From positions 200,909 to 248,159 of the forward strand of contig NW_008246112.1 of NCBI RefSeq assembly GCF_000281045.1: a stretch of DNA of 47,251 bases, read 5' to 3'. The translations under genes were made by a program, and so were the position numbers. The notes below the pieces were generated by a model. It worked only from the letters and a program-made list of their open reading frames with translations, had not been told where the DNA came from and searched no databases. This document shows positions 29,169 through 39,004 of the stretch, one piece after another (within the stretch, counting starts at the first letter, position 1; each line of letters starts with the position of its first letter). This stretch comes from Saprolegnia diclina VS20. Taxonomy: Eukaryota > Oomycota > Saprolegniomycetes > Saprolegniales > Saprolegniaceae.

Positions 29169-30769
29169 ATGAGCCGCAACTTGATCCTCCGCGTCGGCCG
29201 CTCCATGAGCCGATCGATGCAAGCACCCCGCCTTGTGGGCGGCCGCGCGCCCATGCGCATGTTCTCTACGGCCGACGAGATCATCGTCAACGTGCCGTCG
29301 ATGGGCGACTCCATCTCGGAGGGCACCGTCGTCAGCCTCAAGAGTACGTCGACTGACGTCGCCCAATCAGATCGCTGATGGCATGGCTGTAGGCGTCGGT
29401 GACTACGTGCATGCGGACGAAGCTGTTGTTGTGCTCGAGACGGACAAGGTTCGCCGTCGTCATGGCATTCCCGACGAGCTCATGTGGTATCTAGGTCAGC
29501 GTTGACGTCAACGCGCCCCATGGCGGCTTGATCACGAGCATCTTGGCCAGCATCGACGATGTGGTCAACGTTGGTGCGCCCTTGTTCACGCTCGACAAGG
29601 CGGCTCCTGGTAGGCCTTCAATCACATCGATACCCCGCGCTCATAAATGATGCGCAGCTCCGATTGCCAAGGCGGCCCCGGCTGCGGCTGCCCCTGTCGT
29701 GCCCACGCCTGCTGCGGCGCCGGCGACTCCTGCCCCGGCTGCTGCCAAGGCGCCCGCCCCCAAGAAGCCGGAAACGGCGGCGGCCCCTGCCCCGACGGCT
29801 GCGCCTGTTGCTGGCAAGTTTAACCGCACCGAGACGCGCGTACACTTACACTCTCGAGTGCGCGTTCGGTGGCTTATGCAGCAGCTGTAGGTCAAGATGA
29901 GCCACCTCCACCTGCGCAGCAACCAGCGCATGAAGGACACGCAGGACACGGCGGCGGTCCTCACGACCTTCCAGGAAGTACGTGCTTTGTCATCATCTGC
30001 GTGCATCTCAAAGTGGCGTTTGTGCAGGTCGACATTGGCAACTTGATGGCGCTTCAGAAGGAGCTCGGCGAGACGTTCGAGAAGACGCACAAGGTCAAGC
30101 TCGGCTTCCTCTCTGCCTTTGTCAAGGCCAGCGCCATGGCACTCCAAAAGGTCCCGGCCATCAACGCTTGTACGTCGTCTTGGTGTGGCTCTTGTGTCTC
30201 ATGCATCGTAGCGATCGACGACGAGGCCAAGGACATTGTCTACCACGAGTACGCCGACATCAACGTCGTCGTTGCGACCGAGAAGGGGTACTCATGCCAT
30301 GTCTTTTGGACGCATTTGCGACACGTACCGTAGTGTCACGACGCCTGTGCTCCGCAACGTCGAGTCGCTCTCGATGGCCGACATTGAGCGCTCGCTCACG
30401 GACCTCGGCGCCAAGGTACCCTTAACAATTGGTCGTAGCGATCCTCAATCACTCTATCTTGACTAGGCGGAGGAAGGCTCGCTTGCGATCGAGGACATGG
30501 CCGGTGGCACCTTTTCCATTGCAAACGGCGCCGTCCAGGGCTCGCTCCTCAGCACGTCGATCCTCCATGCGCCGCAGTCGGCCATCATGAGCCTCCACGG
30601 CATCCAGAACCGCGCCGTGTACCACGACGGCAAGGTCGTGTCGCGCCCGATGATGTACATCTCGCTCTCGTACGACCACCGCTTGATTGACGGCCGGGAA
30701 GGGGTCACGTTCCTCAAGACGGTCGCCGACGCCGTCAGCGACCCGCGCCGCCTCCTCCTCGAAATTTAG
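29169..30769 (+). CDS. DLST: Dihydrolipoyl succinyltransferase, E2 of 2-oxoglutarate dehydrogenase
   Basis: Nine exons (29169-29327, 29371-29448, 29495-29609, 29658-29839, 29891-29977, 30028-30169, 30212-30287, 30334-30415, 30467-30769) with GT-AG introns of 42-51 nt give 407 residues. E2 transfers the succinyl group from lipoamide to CoA in the mitochondrial TCA cycle. Seen: an Arg/Ser-rich transit peptide (about 1-35), a lipoyl domain with lipoyl lysine at 79 (VLETDKVSV), a Pro/Ala linker, and the catalytic domain ending in [10 protein letters not shown] (His378, Asp382). No E3-binding domain is visible between linker and catalytic core, as in animal DLST. The first splice is the least certain: the chosen donor after EGT gives a normal lipoyl-domain length, but another GT lies 20 bp on. 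It is tail to tail with THI4. Confidence 0.92.
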
Positions 30770-31083
30770 ACCCGATACACAACCACATCCCTGTGCTACA
30801 GTATTGATGCCACATCCTCGTCTTGCTCTTTTCGAGACGCTTCGGCGACACGCATGCTGGGCTCTACATGGGTATCACATGAAGCCGGGCGAAGGACTGC
30901 GAGTACGAACGGCCATGACGGATGCGACGAGGATGAAGCGCCTGCGCTGCTGTGTGGAAGCAGCCAAGCTTCACGCGTTGGACGTACTGGAGCTCAGGTA
31001 GCGGCAGAGCTGTACACAAAACACTCGGAGTTGGCAACAAGAAGATTTCATTACGCTGCCTCGTACGACAAAACTACTAGTTC
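30770..31083. other. Convergent 3' gap between DLST and THI4
   Basis: About 315 bp between two stop codons on opposite strands. It presumably holds both 3' untranslated regions and polyadenylation sites. I see nothing else in it. Confidence 0.4.
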
Positions 31084-32136
31084 TTACGCGGCCTTGCGGA
31101 CCGGCGACATGGCAAACGACATGTTGGGGTTGATGTGGCTCTTGATGCCGAGCGCTTCGAGCGCCAAGTGCGCCGCCTTCTGGCCCGAGATCATCATGCC
31201 GCCAAAGGTGGGGCCCATGCGCGGCGCGCCGTCGAGCTCGGCCACTTCCATACCGGCGACAATCATGCCGGGGACGATCTCCTTGGTGCCGGCGACAATC
31301 GCGTCTTCGGCCGCGCCCATGTCGAGCGGGCCCATGCCGGGGATGTTCTCGACCATGCCGATGTTCTGGAGGCGCTTGACGCCCGAGGCGCCCATGGGGC
31401 CGTCGTGGCCGCACGCGCTGATCAAGACCTTGCCTTCCATGACGTTCGGGTCCATGCACGACTGCGTGCCGTGGTTGAGGGTCACGAGCGTCCAGTTGGT
31501 GACGACACCGCCGACGCGACCGTTCTTGATGATGAGATCTTCGATGGCCGTCGCGTTGAAGAGCTTGATGTTGTCGGCCTTGAGCACCTTGGACATGACG
31601 GTCGACGTGAAGAGCGCCGCGTGCTTGATGACGACGTGGTCTTCCTTGACGTCGTACGGGATCTCGAGCTCGTCCAAAAAGTGGTGCGCGGGCTTGCGGA
31701 CAATCATGGACGAGAAGAGCTGGCCGCCGAGCCACGCGCCGCCGCCGGGCGCGACGCTTTGCTCAATGATGGCGACGCGGATGTTTGGGTACTTGGAGAG
31801 TTCGTACGCGGCGCAGAGGCCGGCGGACCCGGCGCCCGCGATGATGACATCCGAGTCCGCAAAGTCGTACATGTCCTTCATGTAACGGGTGGTCATTTCG
31901 CGGGACACCTCCGCCTCCTTGACAGGGCTACGCACATGCGTTAGGTGGGCATCGCTCGATGCGTCGGTCGCCTACGCAAAGGTGTAGCCGTCGAAGGGCG
32001 TCGAACGCGCGTTGTTGGCCTTTTGCCACGCTTCGTCCGGAACCCGTCCATTGCCGGCGCGGACAATCTTGGGCGCATGCGGGCCCACAGTGGACATGCA
32101 GCGAGCAGCGAGCGACGAGCGGGCGAGGGCGAACAT
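31084..32136 (-). CDS. THI4: Thiamin thiazole synthase THI4, suicide (Cys) type
   Basis: Two exons, 31976-32136 and 31084-31927, joined over a 48-nt GT-AG intron, give 334 residues (yeast THI4 is 326). The enzyme makes the thiazole half of thiamin from NAD and glycine. In the yeast type the sulphur is taken from its own cysteine, so each molecule works once. Seen: an N-terminal presequence ([17 protein letters not shown]) suggesting organelle import, the nucleotide-binding GAGSAG at 85-90, and [10 protein letters not shown], whose cysteine at about 211 matches yeast Cys205, the sulphur donor. The C-terminal half has the conserved [15 protein letters not shown] riboswitch lies 56-188 bp upstream of the ATG, so expression is very likely repressed by the pathway end product. 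Confidence 0.95.
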
Positions 32137-32191
32137 GATGATGGTTAGGCTGCTGCCAGGACAAGACACGTATTGAGCTCCAAGTACATCA

Positions 32192-32324
32192 CAGCAGTCC
32201 CTCCGCCGGTTTTACCCGGATCAGGTGAAAAGGGTATGATCTCAGCGACCCGCGGGCTGGGCATGTTCACGGAAGAGGAGGACTCCTCTTCCATGGGCCC
32301 ACCCGCGAGAAGCACCCCTCGCTG
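32192..32324 (-). ncRNA. TPP riboswitch (THI element) upstream of THI4
   Basis: Read on the minus strand, the region has every core element of the thiamin-pyrophosphate aptamer in order. P1 is CAGC (32321-32324) with GCTG (32192-32195). GGGGTGC is the 5' side of P2. GCTGAGA lies at 32240-32246, then ATACCC closing P2 and CACCTGATC. A P4/P5 arm CCGGGTAAAACCGG follows, and GCGGAGGGA at 32198-32206. The P3 arm is extended, as is usual in eukaryotes: CGCGGGTGGGC pairs with GCCCAGCCCGCG (one bulge), enclosing a perfect 9-bp hairpin GGAAGAGGA/TCCTCTTCC. A donor-like GTAGTG after CAG at 32381 and acceptors at 32153 or 32150 would place the whole aptamer in an intron of the 5' leader. GTAAAA at 32215 inside the aptamer is another donor candidate. 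Confidence 0.95.
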
Positions 32325-32928
32325 GTTCAGACAATCGACGACTATCGACTACGCATCGACTAACTAGACTAGAAGCACTACCTGAAAATGGACGTGCGCG
32401 ACGGGCGGCAAATTCTCGAATGCCGACGTCCGCACCTTTTGAAATGCTTGTCGTGGATTGGCCCATCGCTCGAGTATACTCAGTTCCAGTCTAAAAACGT
32501 GTCCCATCGCACCCAGGGAGCTGACTACCTCTGACAACGCATGTTATAGTCGCGCGGCCAGTGCATTTGTGGTCGTTGGGGGTTAAACAACCTTTGACAA
32601 TGCATACAGTGAAACGACTGGTGGGGAATAAAAACGACGCACGCAATTTAAATCCAACATTGATAGTTGCATACAATTACCTTGCACGTTGTATGTTGCG
32701 GGCGTATTTTTATTCGAGTACCGAGGCACAGCGCATTAAAATACATCGAAACCAATGTTGAAGTTGAAGAAGTTGGATGAACCAACGCGAAGATTTCGCG
32801 CTCCGGAGTTGCTGCCTCTCTGGAAGACGACGGTAGTCCAACGTGGCAGGCGGCCAGCCGTGACAGAGCCGCTCGTCCAAGGCACGAGAACCTTATTATT
32901 ATCTATCAGGTGGTACTATAGCAGTGTG
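32325..32928. other. THI4 upstream region and gap to MFS gene
   Basis: About 600 bp. The part nearest THI4 holds the probable leader: an initiator-like CCATTTT just before the possible donor at 32381, and a CCAAT pentamer near 32455 (minus strand). The rest, beyond about 32500, is AT-rich and probably the 3' region of the MFS gene. No other gene is supported. Confidence 0.4.
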
Positions 32929-34368
32929 CTATGCTTTGTGGGGCAGCAACGGCGTATGCACGTTGAGAGGCAACGGTGCTTCGTCGCTGACGTCGTCAGC
33001 GACCATGGCAAAGACGTCATGGTCGCCCGCCCAGCAGTGAAAGATAAGGCCTCCGGTCGTCAAGATGACGGCCGCGATCAGAAACACGAGGTCCCAGTTG
33101 CCGCTGCGCTGGAGGATCTCGCCCGTGAGAATGTTGCCGAAAATGCCAGGCAGCGTTGCAATCGTGTTGCTGATGCCCATGACCTACACAAGCAGTGAGT
33201 ACATCCTAACGCCATGCCACGTGAGCCAAGAGTACGTACGTGACCAGCGTGACGCGGCGCCACGTCCAGCATGTTGACCCAGTACCCGGACGCCGCGGCG
33301 CGGGACAAGAAGAGCGTCAGCGAGAGGAGAGCGACGGCCGAGACCGTCGACGAGGCAAAACGCAGCACGTAGAGGCACACGGCCGAGCCGACGAGACCGA
33401 ATCCGTTCGTGATTTTGCGCACGGTGACGAGACGCATGCCGTGTGCAATGAGCCGGTCCGAGAGCCAGCCCCAAAAGAGAATCCCGGCGTATCCTGCAAG
33501 GTACGGGATCGCCGCGGCGACGCCGCTCGAGGCGAGATCGAGATGCAGTTGGAGGCGAAGGTACTGAGGAATCCACCCGAGCAAGATGTACCAGCCATAG
33601 TTGTACGCGAAATGGCTCGCGTAAATGGCCCACAGCGCTTTCGACGAGAAGAACGCGCGCCACGGAAGCTCGACGACCACAGTATGGGGCGTGCCAAACT
33701 CCTTGGCCGCGGCCGTGTGGCGCGTGGCGAGAATGAGCTCCCGCTCGTCGTCCGAGATGCGCGGGTCGTCCTCGGGTCGGCTGGCGCCGCGCCAAGAAAA
33801 GACGACAAGCCAGAGCGTGCTGAGGCCGCCAAAGAAGAAGAAGATCGCCGGGTACCCCCACGAGGCCATAAGCAGCGGCGCGACAAACATGGAGAAGACC
33901 GTGCCGAGGTCCATGCCGCTGGCAATGTGCGCGTTGAGGCGACTGCGCTCGGGAATTGGAAACCACGACGAGGCAAAGTTGTGCATGCACGGAAAGACGA
34001 TGCCTTCGCCGAGGCCCATGCCGGCGCGGACAAGCCAGAGCAGGATGGGCGAGGTAGCGCAGGGCACCGTGAGCACGTCAAAGCACGTCCAGAGCGCGAC
34101 GCCGCCGAGGAGCACGGCCTTGGGGCCGACCTTGCTCGAGAGCCACGCGCCAAAGTACTGCGTGCAAATGTAGCCATAGAAGAAAGCCGAGAGCACATGA
34201 CCCTGGATACCGTGGTCGGCTTGGAACGCGGGAATCGCGACGCCAATGTTGGTACCTAGACGAGGGTTGCAGGAAGATGCTTGTCGAGTTCGACGTACGA
34301 TCGGCGTAGCAGAGGAGCGTGCCAATGGCACAGAGCGCCGCCATCTCGTAGCGCCGGGGCACGGTCAT
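32929..34368 (-). CDS. Major facilitator transporter, anion:cation symporter (SLC17)-like
   Basis: Three exons (34299-34368, 33240-34255, 32929-33183) with introns of 43 and 56 nt give 446 residues. The first exon ends LLCYADR and the second continues TNIGVAIPAF, matching the start of SLC17/plant ANTR-type transporters. About twelve hydrophobic segments are visible, with MFS signatures: WLSSKVGPKAVLLGG between TM2 and TM3, RAGMGLGEGIVFPCMH in TM4, and the conserved GWIPQYL after the central loop. Members carry phosphate, organic anions or vitamins with Na+ or H+; the substrate here cannot be read from sequence. It lies upstream of THI4 on the same strand, but the riboswitch is beyond its stop, so it is not obviously co-regulated. 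Confidence 0.85.
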
Positions 34369-34944
34369 GAGTCAATCAGTCGCGTCCAGCAATACTATAT
34401 GGAAGTGGTCCATTCGCGGCTCGTCCCACAGCAGAAGCCACAACTTCAACCGATCAAGCTCCATCGACTACACCGTCGACTAAAAATCGGCGATCGACTA
34501 GAACTCAGTTGGATTCGACTTGCCCGTAACCGTACCGGTAGCCATTGCGGTTTCAAGGTTGCGAGGATCCTACAAATGCCTTCCATAAGTCGAGATTGCA
34601 AGGCGCTTGTTGACACGAGCCCACACGGCTCTTCTATGCAACGTCCTTTGCTCAGTCCTGCTGTCCATCTTCTGCGCTGGCGTCAGCGATGACGTGGCGT
34701 CCAGCGCCAGCGCGCCGAATCGGTTCAAGAAATGCATTGTCGCAGGTATCTAATGTCACAGGTTTCGAAGCGATCATGTCTCGGAGGTTTCTGTCTTTAA
34801 TATCGCGATGCCAATTTGTATTTAGAATTTGTATTGAGATAGGCCCGTGGGCATAAAAAAGAAAACCTCTGAGAACCAATGGATCCTTCGAATCTTGCCA
34901 ATGACGCCACGCGGGGTAGGGGAGGGACCTTGGCCACAGAACGC
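34369..34944. other. Divergent intergenic region between MFS gene and cyclophilin
   Basis: About 575 bp between two divergent starts, so it carries both promoters. No domain-bearing open frame is visible. The frame that continues cyclophilin upstream to 34879 ([11 protein letters not shown]) has no similarity and is probably untranslated leader. Confidence 0.4.
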
Positions 34945-34951
34945 TCACTTT
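34945..34951 (+). promoter_or_regulatory. Initiator-like TCACTTT before cyclophilin
   Basis: TCACTTT fits the oomycete initiator consensus YCAYTYY and ends 23 bp before the cyclophilin ATG. No good flanking element follows, so this is weaker than the HSP70 case. Confidence 0.35.
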
Positions 34952-34974
34952 GCAACTTGCACCTTCTTCGCAAA

Positions 34975-35490
34975 ATGGCCAACCCTATCGTCTTCTTCGA
35001 CATGACCGTCGGCGGCGCGCCCGCGGGCCGCATTGAGTTTGAGCTCTTCGCCGACAAGGTCCCGAAGACGGCCGAGAACTTCCGCGCGCTCTGCACGGGC
35101 GAGAAGGGCGTCGGCCGCTCGGGCAAGCCGCTCCACTTCAAGAACTCGGGCTTCCACCGTGTGATCCCCAACTTCATGTGCCAGGGCGGTGACTTTACGC
35201 GCGGCAACGGCACGGGCGGCGAGTCGATCTACGGCGAGAAGTTCGAGGACGAAAACTTCCTCCTCAAGCACAAGGGCGAGGGCATCCTCTCGATGGCCAA
35301 CGCCGGCCCCAACACGAACGGCTCGCAGTTCTTCATCTGCACGGTCGAGACCGCCTGGTTGGACGGCAAGCACGTCGTCTTTGGCAAGGTCATCAAGGGC
35401 ATGGACATCGTCAAGAAGATTGAGGGTGTCGGCTCGCAGTCGGGCCAGACCAAGAAGCCCGTCGTCGTCGCCGACTGCGGTCAGCTCTAA
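34975..35490 (+). CDS. Cyclophilin A-type peptidyl-prolyl isomerase
   Basis: A single exon of 171 residues from ATG 34975 ([14 protein letters not shown]). It catalyses cis-trans isomerisation of prolyl bonds and binds cyclosporin. Seen: [20 protein letters not shown] with the catalytic arginine, the [17 protein letters not shown] segment, and [12 protein letters not shown] with the cyclosporin-binding tryptophan. A seven-residue insertion (GVGRSGKPL region) marks the divergent-loop class typical of plant-like and oomycete cyclophilins. There is no targeting signal, so it is cytosolic. Codon usage is strongly biased to GC-ending codons, like HSP70, suggesting high expression. The upstream in-frame extension to 34879 is unlikely to be used. 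Confidence 0.96.
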   Translation: MANPIVFFDMTVGGAPAGRIEFELFADKVPKTAENFRALCTGEKGVGRSGKPLHFKNSGFHRVIPNFMCQGGDFTRGNGTGGESIYGEKFEDENFLLKHKGEGILSMANAGPNTNGSQFFICTVETAWLDGKHVVFGKVIKGMDIVKKIEGVGSQSGQTKKPVVVADCGQL

Positions 35491-35557
35491 ATGCTCCCAC
35501 GCGCTCTTAATGACACAATTATTCCTTGAAAAACACATCCGCAGCGTGCCTATAGGA

Positions 35558-36647
35558 TTACGCCTGGCGCATGAGCGACCGCATGCGCGCGTCGAAGTCG
35601 GGCAGCTCCTTGAACGACGGAAAGTAGTTGACGTCGATCACAAGGTGCTGTCCCGTACGCGCGTCGATGATCACGTCAAACCCAAAGAGTGACAGCTGGG
35701 TCGCTGCTTGGATGGCACGGCCGATCGCGTGCAGCGACTCGGTCAACGCAGCGCTGATGGCCGACGACGGCGTCGCGACGACGGGCGCCGGCGCGATCGC
35801 AAACGACGCTGCCGTTGGAAACGGGCTCTGCGTGTCAAACTCGACCGACTTGGCGCCGCCACGTTCGAGGTTGGGCAGCGAGACACGCTCAGAGACGAGG
35901 ATCGTCGGGCCGAGGACATAGCCCTTGTAGAGCCGCCCATCATGGTTGACAAATTCCTGTGCAGCATCATGAGAACAACAAAGTACTGCTAAACGTAGCG
36001 TACCTGGAAGAGCAATGGACCGTCCACAGCGAGCGCTTCGACGTCCTCGACGCACGAAATGACTTTCATCATGTGGGAGGCATCCGTGCCTAGTAGACGA
36101 CGATGATGATGTCCATCCAGCTTGAGAACGTACCGCAGGCTTCGAGGGACTTGACGATCACGGGAAGTGAAAACGCGCCAGCAGCGACTTGAGCGAGAAA
36201 GGCGCGCTTGTCGTCCGGCGACGCAATGATCGCGTGGTTTGGAATCGAGAACGGAAGCCCGGACGTGGACGCGAGCGTAGCCAGCATCGCGCAGACGTCG
36301 CGCCGGTTGGTGAGCAACCGAACGCCAGCGAGCGGGTCCACAATGCGCACATGCGGGTGCTTTTGAATGTACTTGTTCATAATGGCCATGTTCTTGATGG
36401 CGGCGATATCGCCGAGCGTCTCAAAGATCATGTCGTGGGCTAGCTTGTGCAGAAGCACGTCGAAGGCGCCGAACTTGGTGGTGATGTCCTCGACGCTCGA
36501 GACCACGTCGAGGTCGATGTGGACAAAGTGAACGCCATCGGCCTGACTGCGCAGCAGCTCCTGCATGCGCCCATTGCGCGTCTTCTTGAGCGGCAAGATG
36601 ACCCCGACACAGACGACCGTGGGGCGCTCCATCGTCGGCGATTGCAT
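35558..36647 (-). CDS. ITPK1: Inositol-tetrakisphosphate 1-kinase (ITPK1)-like
   Basis: Three exons (36134-36647, 36004-36089, 35558-35956), introns 44 and 47 nt, 332 residues. ITPK1 phosphorylates inositol tris- and tetrakisphosphates on the way to inositol hexakisphosphate, using an ATP-grasp fold. Seen: the N-terminal VVCVGVILPLKK and LHKLAHDMIFE segments, VRIVDPLAGVRLLTNR, IPNHAIIASPDD, the glycine-containing VIVKSLEACGTDASHMM after splicing, the EFVNHDGRLYKGYVLG strand and the metal-binding IDVNYFPSFKELPDF at the end. The start at 36647 (MQSPTMERP) or 36632 (MERPTVV) cannot be decided. It is convergent with cyclophilin, 67 bp between stops. Confidence 0.92.
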
Positions 36648-37038
36648 CCTTGGGCAAAAATCTTATTAGGACTTTTGGGCGTGTTGTGCGGCCCGCCCGT
36701 GAAGCTCGCTAAACGCACGCCACTAAGATATCGTTCTCGGTGAACGCGTCTGAGTTTATAGTCTTGAACTCAAGACAGTACGGTACTTGCAAATGGAAAT
36801 CGGCTTGGCAATATGAGCAATGCCCCCCATGAGCGGTGATTCGAGGCTGCAAGGAGCAAATCCCAGCATGACGATGCCAGGTGGCGTGTGCCTAGCCATT
36901 ATTTTATTATTGTACTGTGACTTGTATATTGTATGTTCGTTTTGATCTAGGATTTAAGTTTAAAGTAGGTGTCAAGTAGGACTTTGTGCAAGGAAGCGCG
37001 CACGCCCAGCGGCCCCGTCCTCGCCATCACTTGCCAAG
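36648..37038. other. Divergent intergenic region between ITPK and ALKBH7
   Basis: About 390 bp, AT-rich around 36890-36970. It separates two divergent starts and should hold both promoters. No motif or gene is supported. Confidence 0.4.
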
Positions 37039-37906
37039 ATGCTTCGACCGCTTCGCTGCATGGGCCTGCGCCACCGTCTCGTGCGCCGTCTCTCGACTGC
37101 TCCGGCGCTGCCGTACTCGTGGGCGACCTCCGATAACGTCGACCGGTCTCTCTGCTGCGACCCCTTTCTCCAGCCGAGCGATCTCCAGGTCATGACCGAA
37201 GTGATCTCCGAGGACGACGAGCAGCGCCTTGCGGACGAAGCCGCGACCCTCCTTCGTCGGCGGCGCTACGAGACAGATCATTGGGACCAAGTCATCGTCA
37301 ACTTCAAAGAGATGGAGACGACCAAGTGGAGCGCAGGTACACCCACCACCTTCAACGTCGGGAAGGCGCTTACATGTAGTCTTCGTAGAGGCCAAGGCCA
37401 TCTTGGCGCACTTGCGGTCGCTGTCAGTGATGCCACCGCAACTGACGTACTTTCCAACCGTCCATGTCATCGACCTCGCCGAAGCGGGGTACATCAAGCC
37501 CCACGTCGACTCGATCAAGGTTCACGACCTTCCTGGTGTGTCACCGCTGATCGCTGATCTGTAGTTTTCCGGCCAAATCGTCGCTGGCATTAGCTTGCTC
37601 TCGCCGTCTGTGATGCGCTTCAAAGAAGAGGTTGGGCCGTCGCAGCTCGATGCGCTCCTGCCGCGCCGATCGTTCTACTGCATGAGGTAGCTGTCGATAG
37701 CAGCATTATCGTATCCTCACACGCGTCGTAGTGGCGGTGTCCGCTACCGCTACACGCACGAGATCCTGCCGGGCCACCAGACGTTTCAAGGCCGCGACGT
37801 CGAGCGCACACGGCGTATCTCGATCATGTTTCGTGACGTCTTTGACGAGACCGCCAAGTCCATCTCCGATGACATGCTGCAAATCGCTGCGAGTCGGACT
37901 TCGTAG
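37039..37906 (+). CDS. ALKBH7: ALKBH7-like mitochondrial 2-oxoglutarate dioxygenase
   Basis: Four exons (37039-37336, 37389-37519, 37565-37686, 37732-37906), introns of 45-52 nt, 241 residues. ALKBH7 is an Fe(II)/2-oxoglutarate dioxygenase of the mitochondrial matrix, linked to RNA demethylation and programmed necrosis in mammals. The N-terminus (MLRPLRCMGLRHRLVRRLS) looks like a transit peptide. The family blocks are YETDHWDQVIVNFKEME, GYIKPHVDSIKFSGQIVAG with iron ligands His138 and Asp140, ISLLSPSVMRF, and YTHEILPG with His193; RRISIMFR carries the 2-oxoglutarate-binding arginine. Splicing across exons 2 and 3 restores SIK-FSG exactly. The first intron has two possible acceptors nine bases apart (37379, 37388); the second fits the family better. 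Confidence 0.92.
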
Positions 37907-38489
37907 ATTGCGACAGCCCTAACAACACCCACTAGATAGATAAAGGGCCCTTGACACTACTTGCCCCTGTGCCATCCTATTCTTGATCGCAACGTCACGA
38001 CTGTCCTTGCCCCAACGAGCATGGCCGTGGGAAGAATGCACTGCTTGATTCGGCGTCGTACTGAGCCCCTAATCACCTCGTACTTGACTGCTACGAGTGC
38101 TTGAGCTTCTTCAGGGCCTCGTCGCTGGTATCCTGCGAGCGCTTCTTGCCGCGGGTGCAGCCTTCGGTGGCGACTAGAGAAAGCACGACAGTACACATCA
38201 TCGCCGTGCGAAGCAGACACGTATACTACCTCATTGCTACGATCAGCTTCATCGTGGATCGCGGAAGGGACGCTGAGGTTCACGTCCACGGCCGTGTTTT
38301 CTAAAACATAGTACGTAAGCAAGCGATAAGCGATCGCTGGCTACCAATGTTGTCGGCCCCAGTGCCCATGGGCGGGCAAAGGAGGCTGACCCACACGATC
38401 ATTTCTGCGGAGAGCTTGCGGATGCACTCGGTGCGGTTGGGGCTGCCTCGCTCGGCTTGACGCAACAGTTCGTGATGGCCTTGCGACTA
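37907..38489. other. Gap between ALKBH7 and retroelement remnants
   Basis: About 580 bp. A 36-codon minus-strand frame (38091-38201) begins with hydrophobic MMCTVVLSLVATEG and ends basic; it could be a tiny secreted peptide or chance. The part from about 38340 abuts the retroelement repeat and may belong to it. Confidence 0.3.
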
Positions 38490-38577
38490 CCGCTTCGAAG
38501 ACAACGCCAGACAAAGGGAGGCCGTACTCCCAAACACCGGCGTGTGTACTACGAGACAAATAGGAAACTAAAGCTAG
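38490..38577. repeat. Direct repeat copy A, interrupted by LINE insertion
   Basis: These 88 bp match 40240-40327 with three substitutions and no gaps. The repeat's remaining 18 bp (CTGACTGC and on) are found at 39009-39026, after an insertion. Together they form one copy of a 106-bp direct repeat flanking the gag-protease remnant. Confidence 0.85.
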
Positions 38578-38999
38578 TATTCTAGGCCACGTGCTGCGAC
38601 TGGGTCGCGACGTCCCGGCCAAATTGGCTGCGGACCGCTTCTTTGCCCCATCCGAGGCGCCCCGTTTCTTAGGACGCACCAAGATCACGCTGCCGATCGT
38701 CCTGCACCGCGACCTCCAGTCGCTGACGCCGCCACAGTCGCTGGAGGACCTTGACACACTGCGTAGCTTTGCCGCCGACCGCGACGCCTGGAAAGATTTG
38801 ACCGACCGTGTCGTCACGGGCCGCACCCGCGGCCACAAGCGTCGTAGGGCGACGACAGAAGAGCCAGACGAGCCCCCGCGCCGCCGCCTGCGCAGCCACG
38901 GCCCGGCGAGCGAATGAAGAAGAAGGAGATTGCTAGTCTCTACGTAGGCGAAGTCTTTGTGTGATTATGAAGATAACGCGAAACACGTTCATATGTATA
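38578..38999 (+). mobile_element. 5'-truncated LINE fragment with target-site duplication
   Basis: This 422-bp segment interrupts the direct repeat and is flanked by the 9-bp duplication TAAAGCTAG (38569-38577 and 39000-39008); the second repeat copy at 40319-40327 shows the uninterrupted site. It starts directly in a frame reading ILGHVLRLGRDVPAKL, a pattern of the region after reverse transcriptase in non-LTR retrotransposons. It continues through ADRDAWKDLTDRVV to TGA at 38915-38917, then a short 3' tail ending in AT-rich sequence. Severe 5' truncation is normal for LINE copies. It is not capable of its own movement. Confidence 0.75.
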
Positions 39000-39004
39000 T
39001 AAAG

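Noticed and set aside
29328-29370. A shorter 27-nt intron at the first DLST splice
   Set aside because: It leaves the frame wrong and is shorter than any other intron seen. The 43-nt alternative keeps phase and lipoyl-domain length.
33240-34259. 339-codon plus-strand ORF opposite the MFS gene
   Set aside because: Highly charged and repetitive Arg/Glu composition, antisense to a clear membrane transporter; a shadow.
34879-34974. N-terminal extension of cyclophilin
   Set aside because: The family starts at the ATG at 34975, and the extension has no similarity and overlaps the likely initiator.
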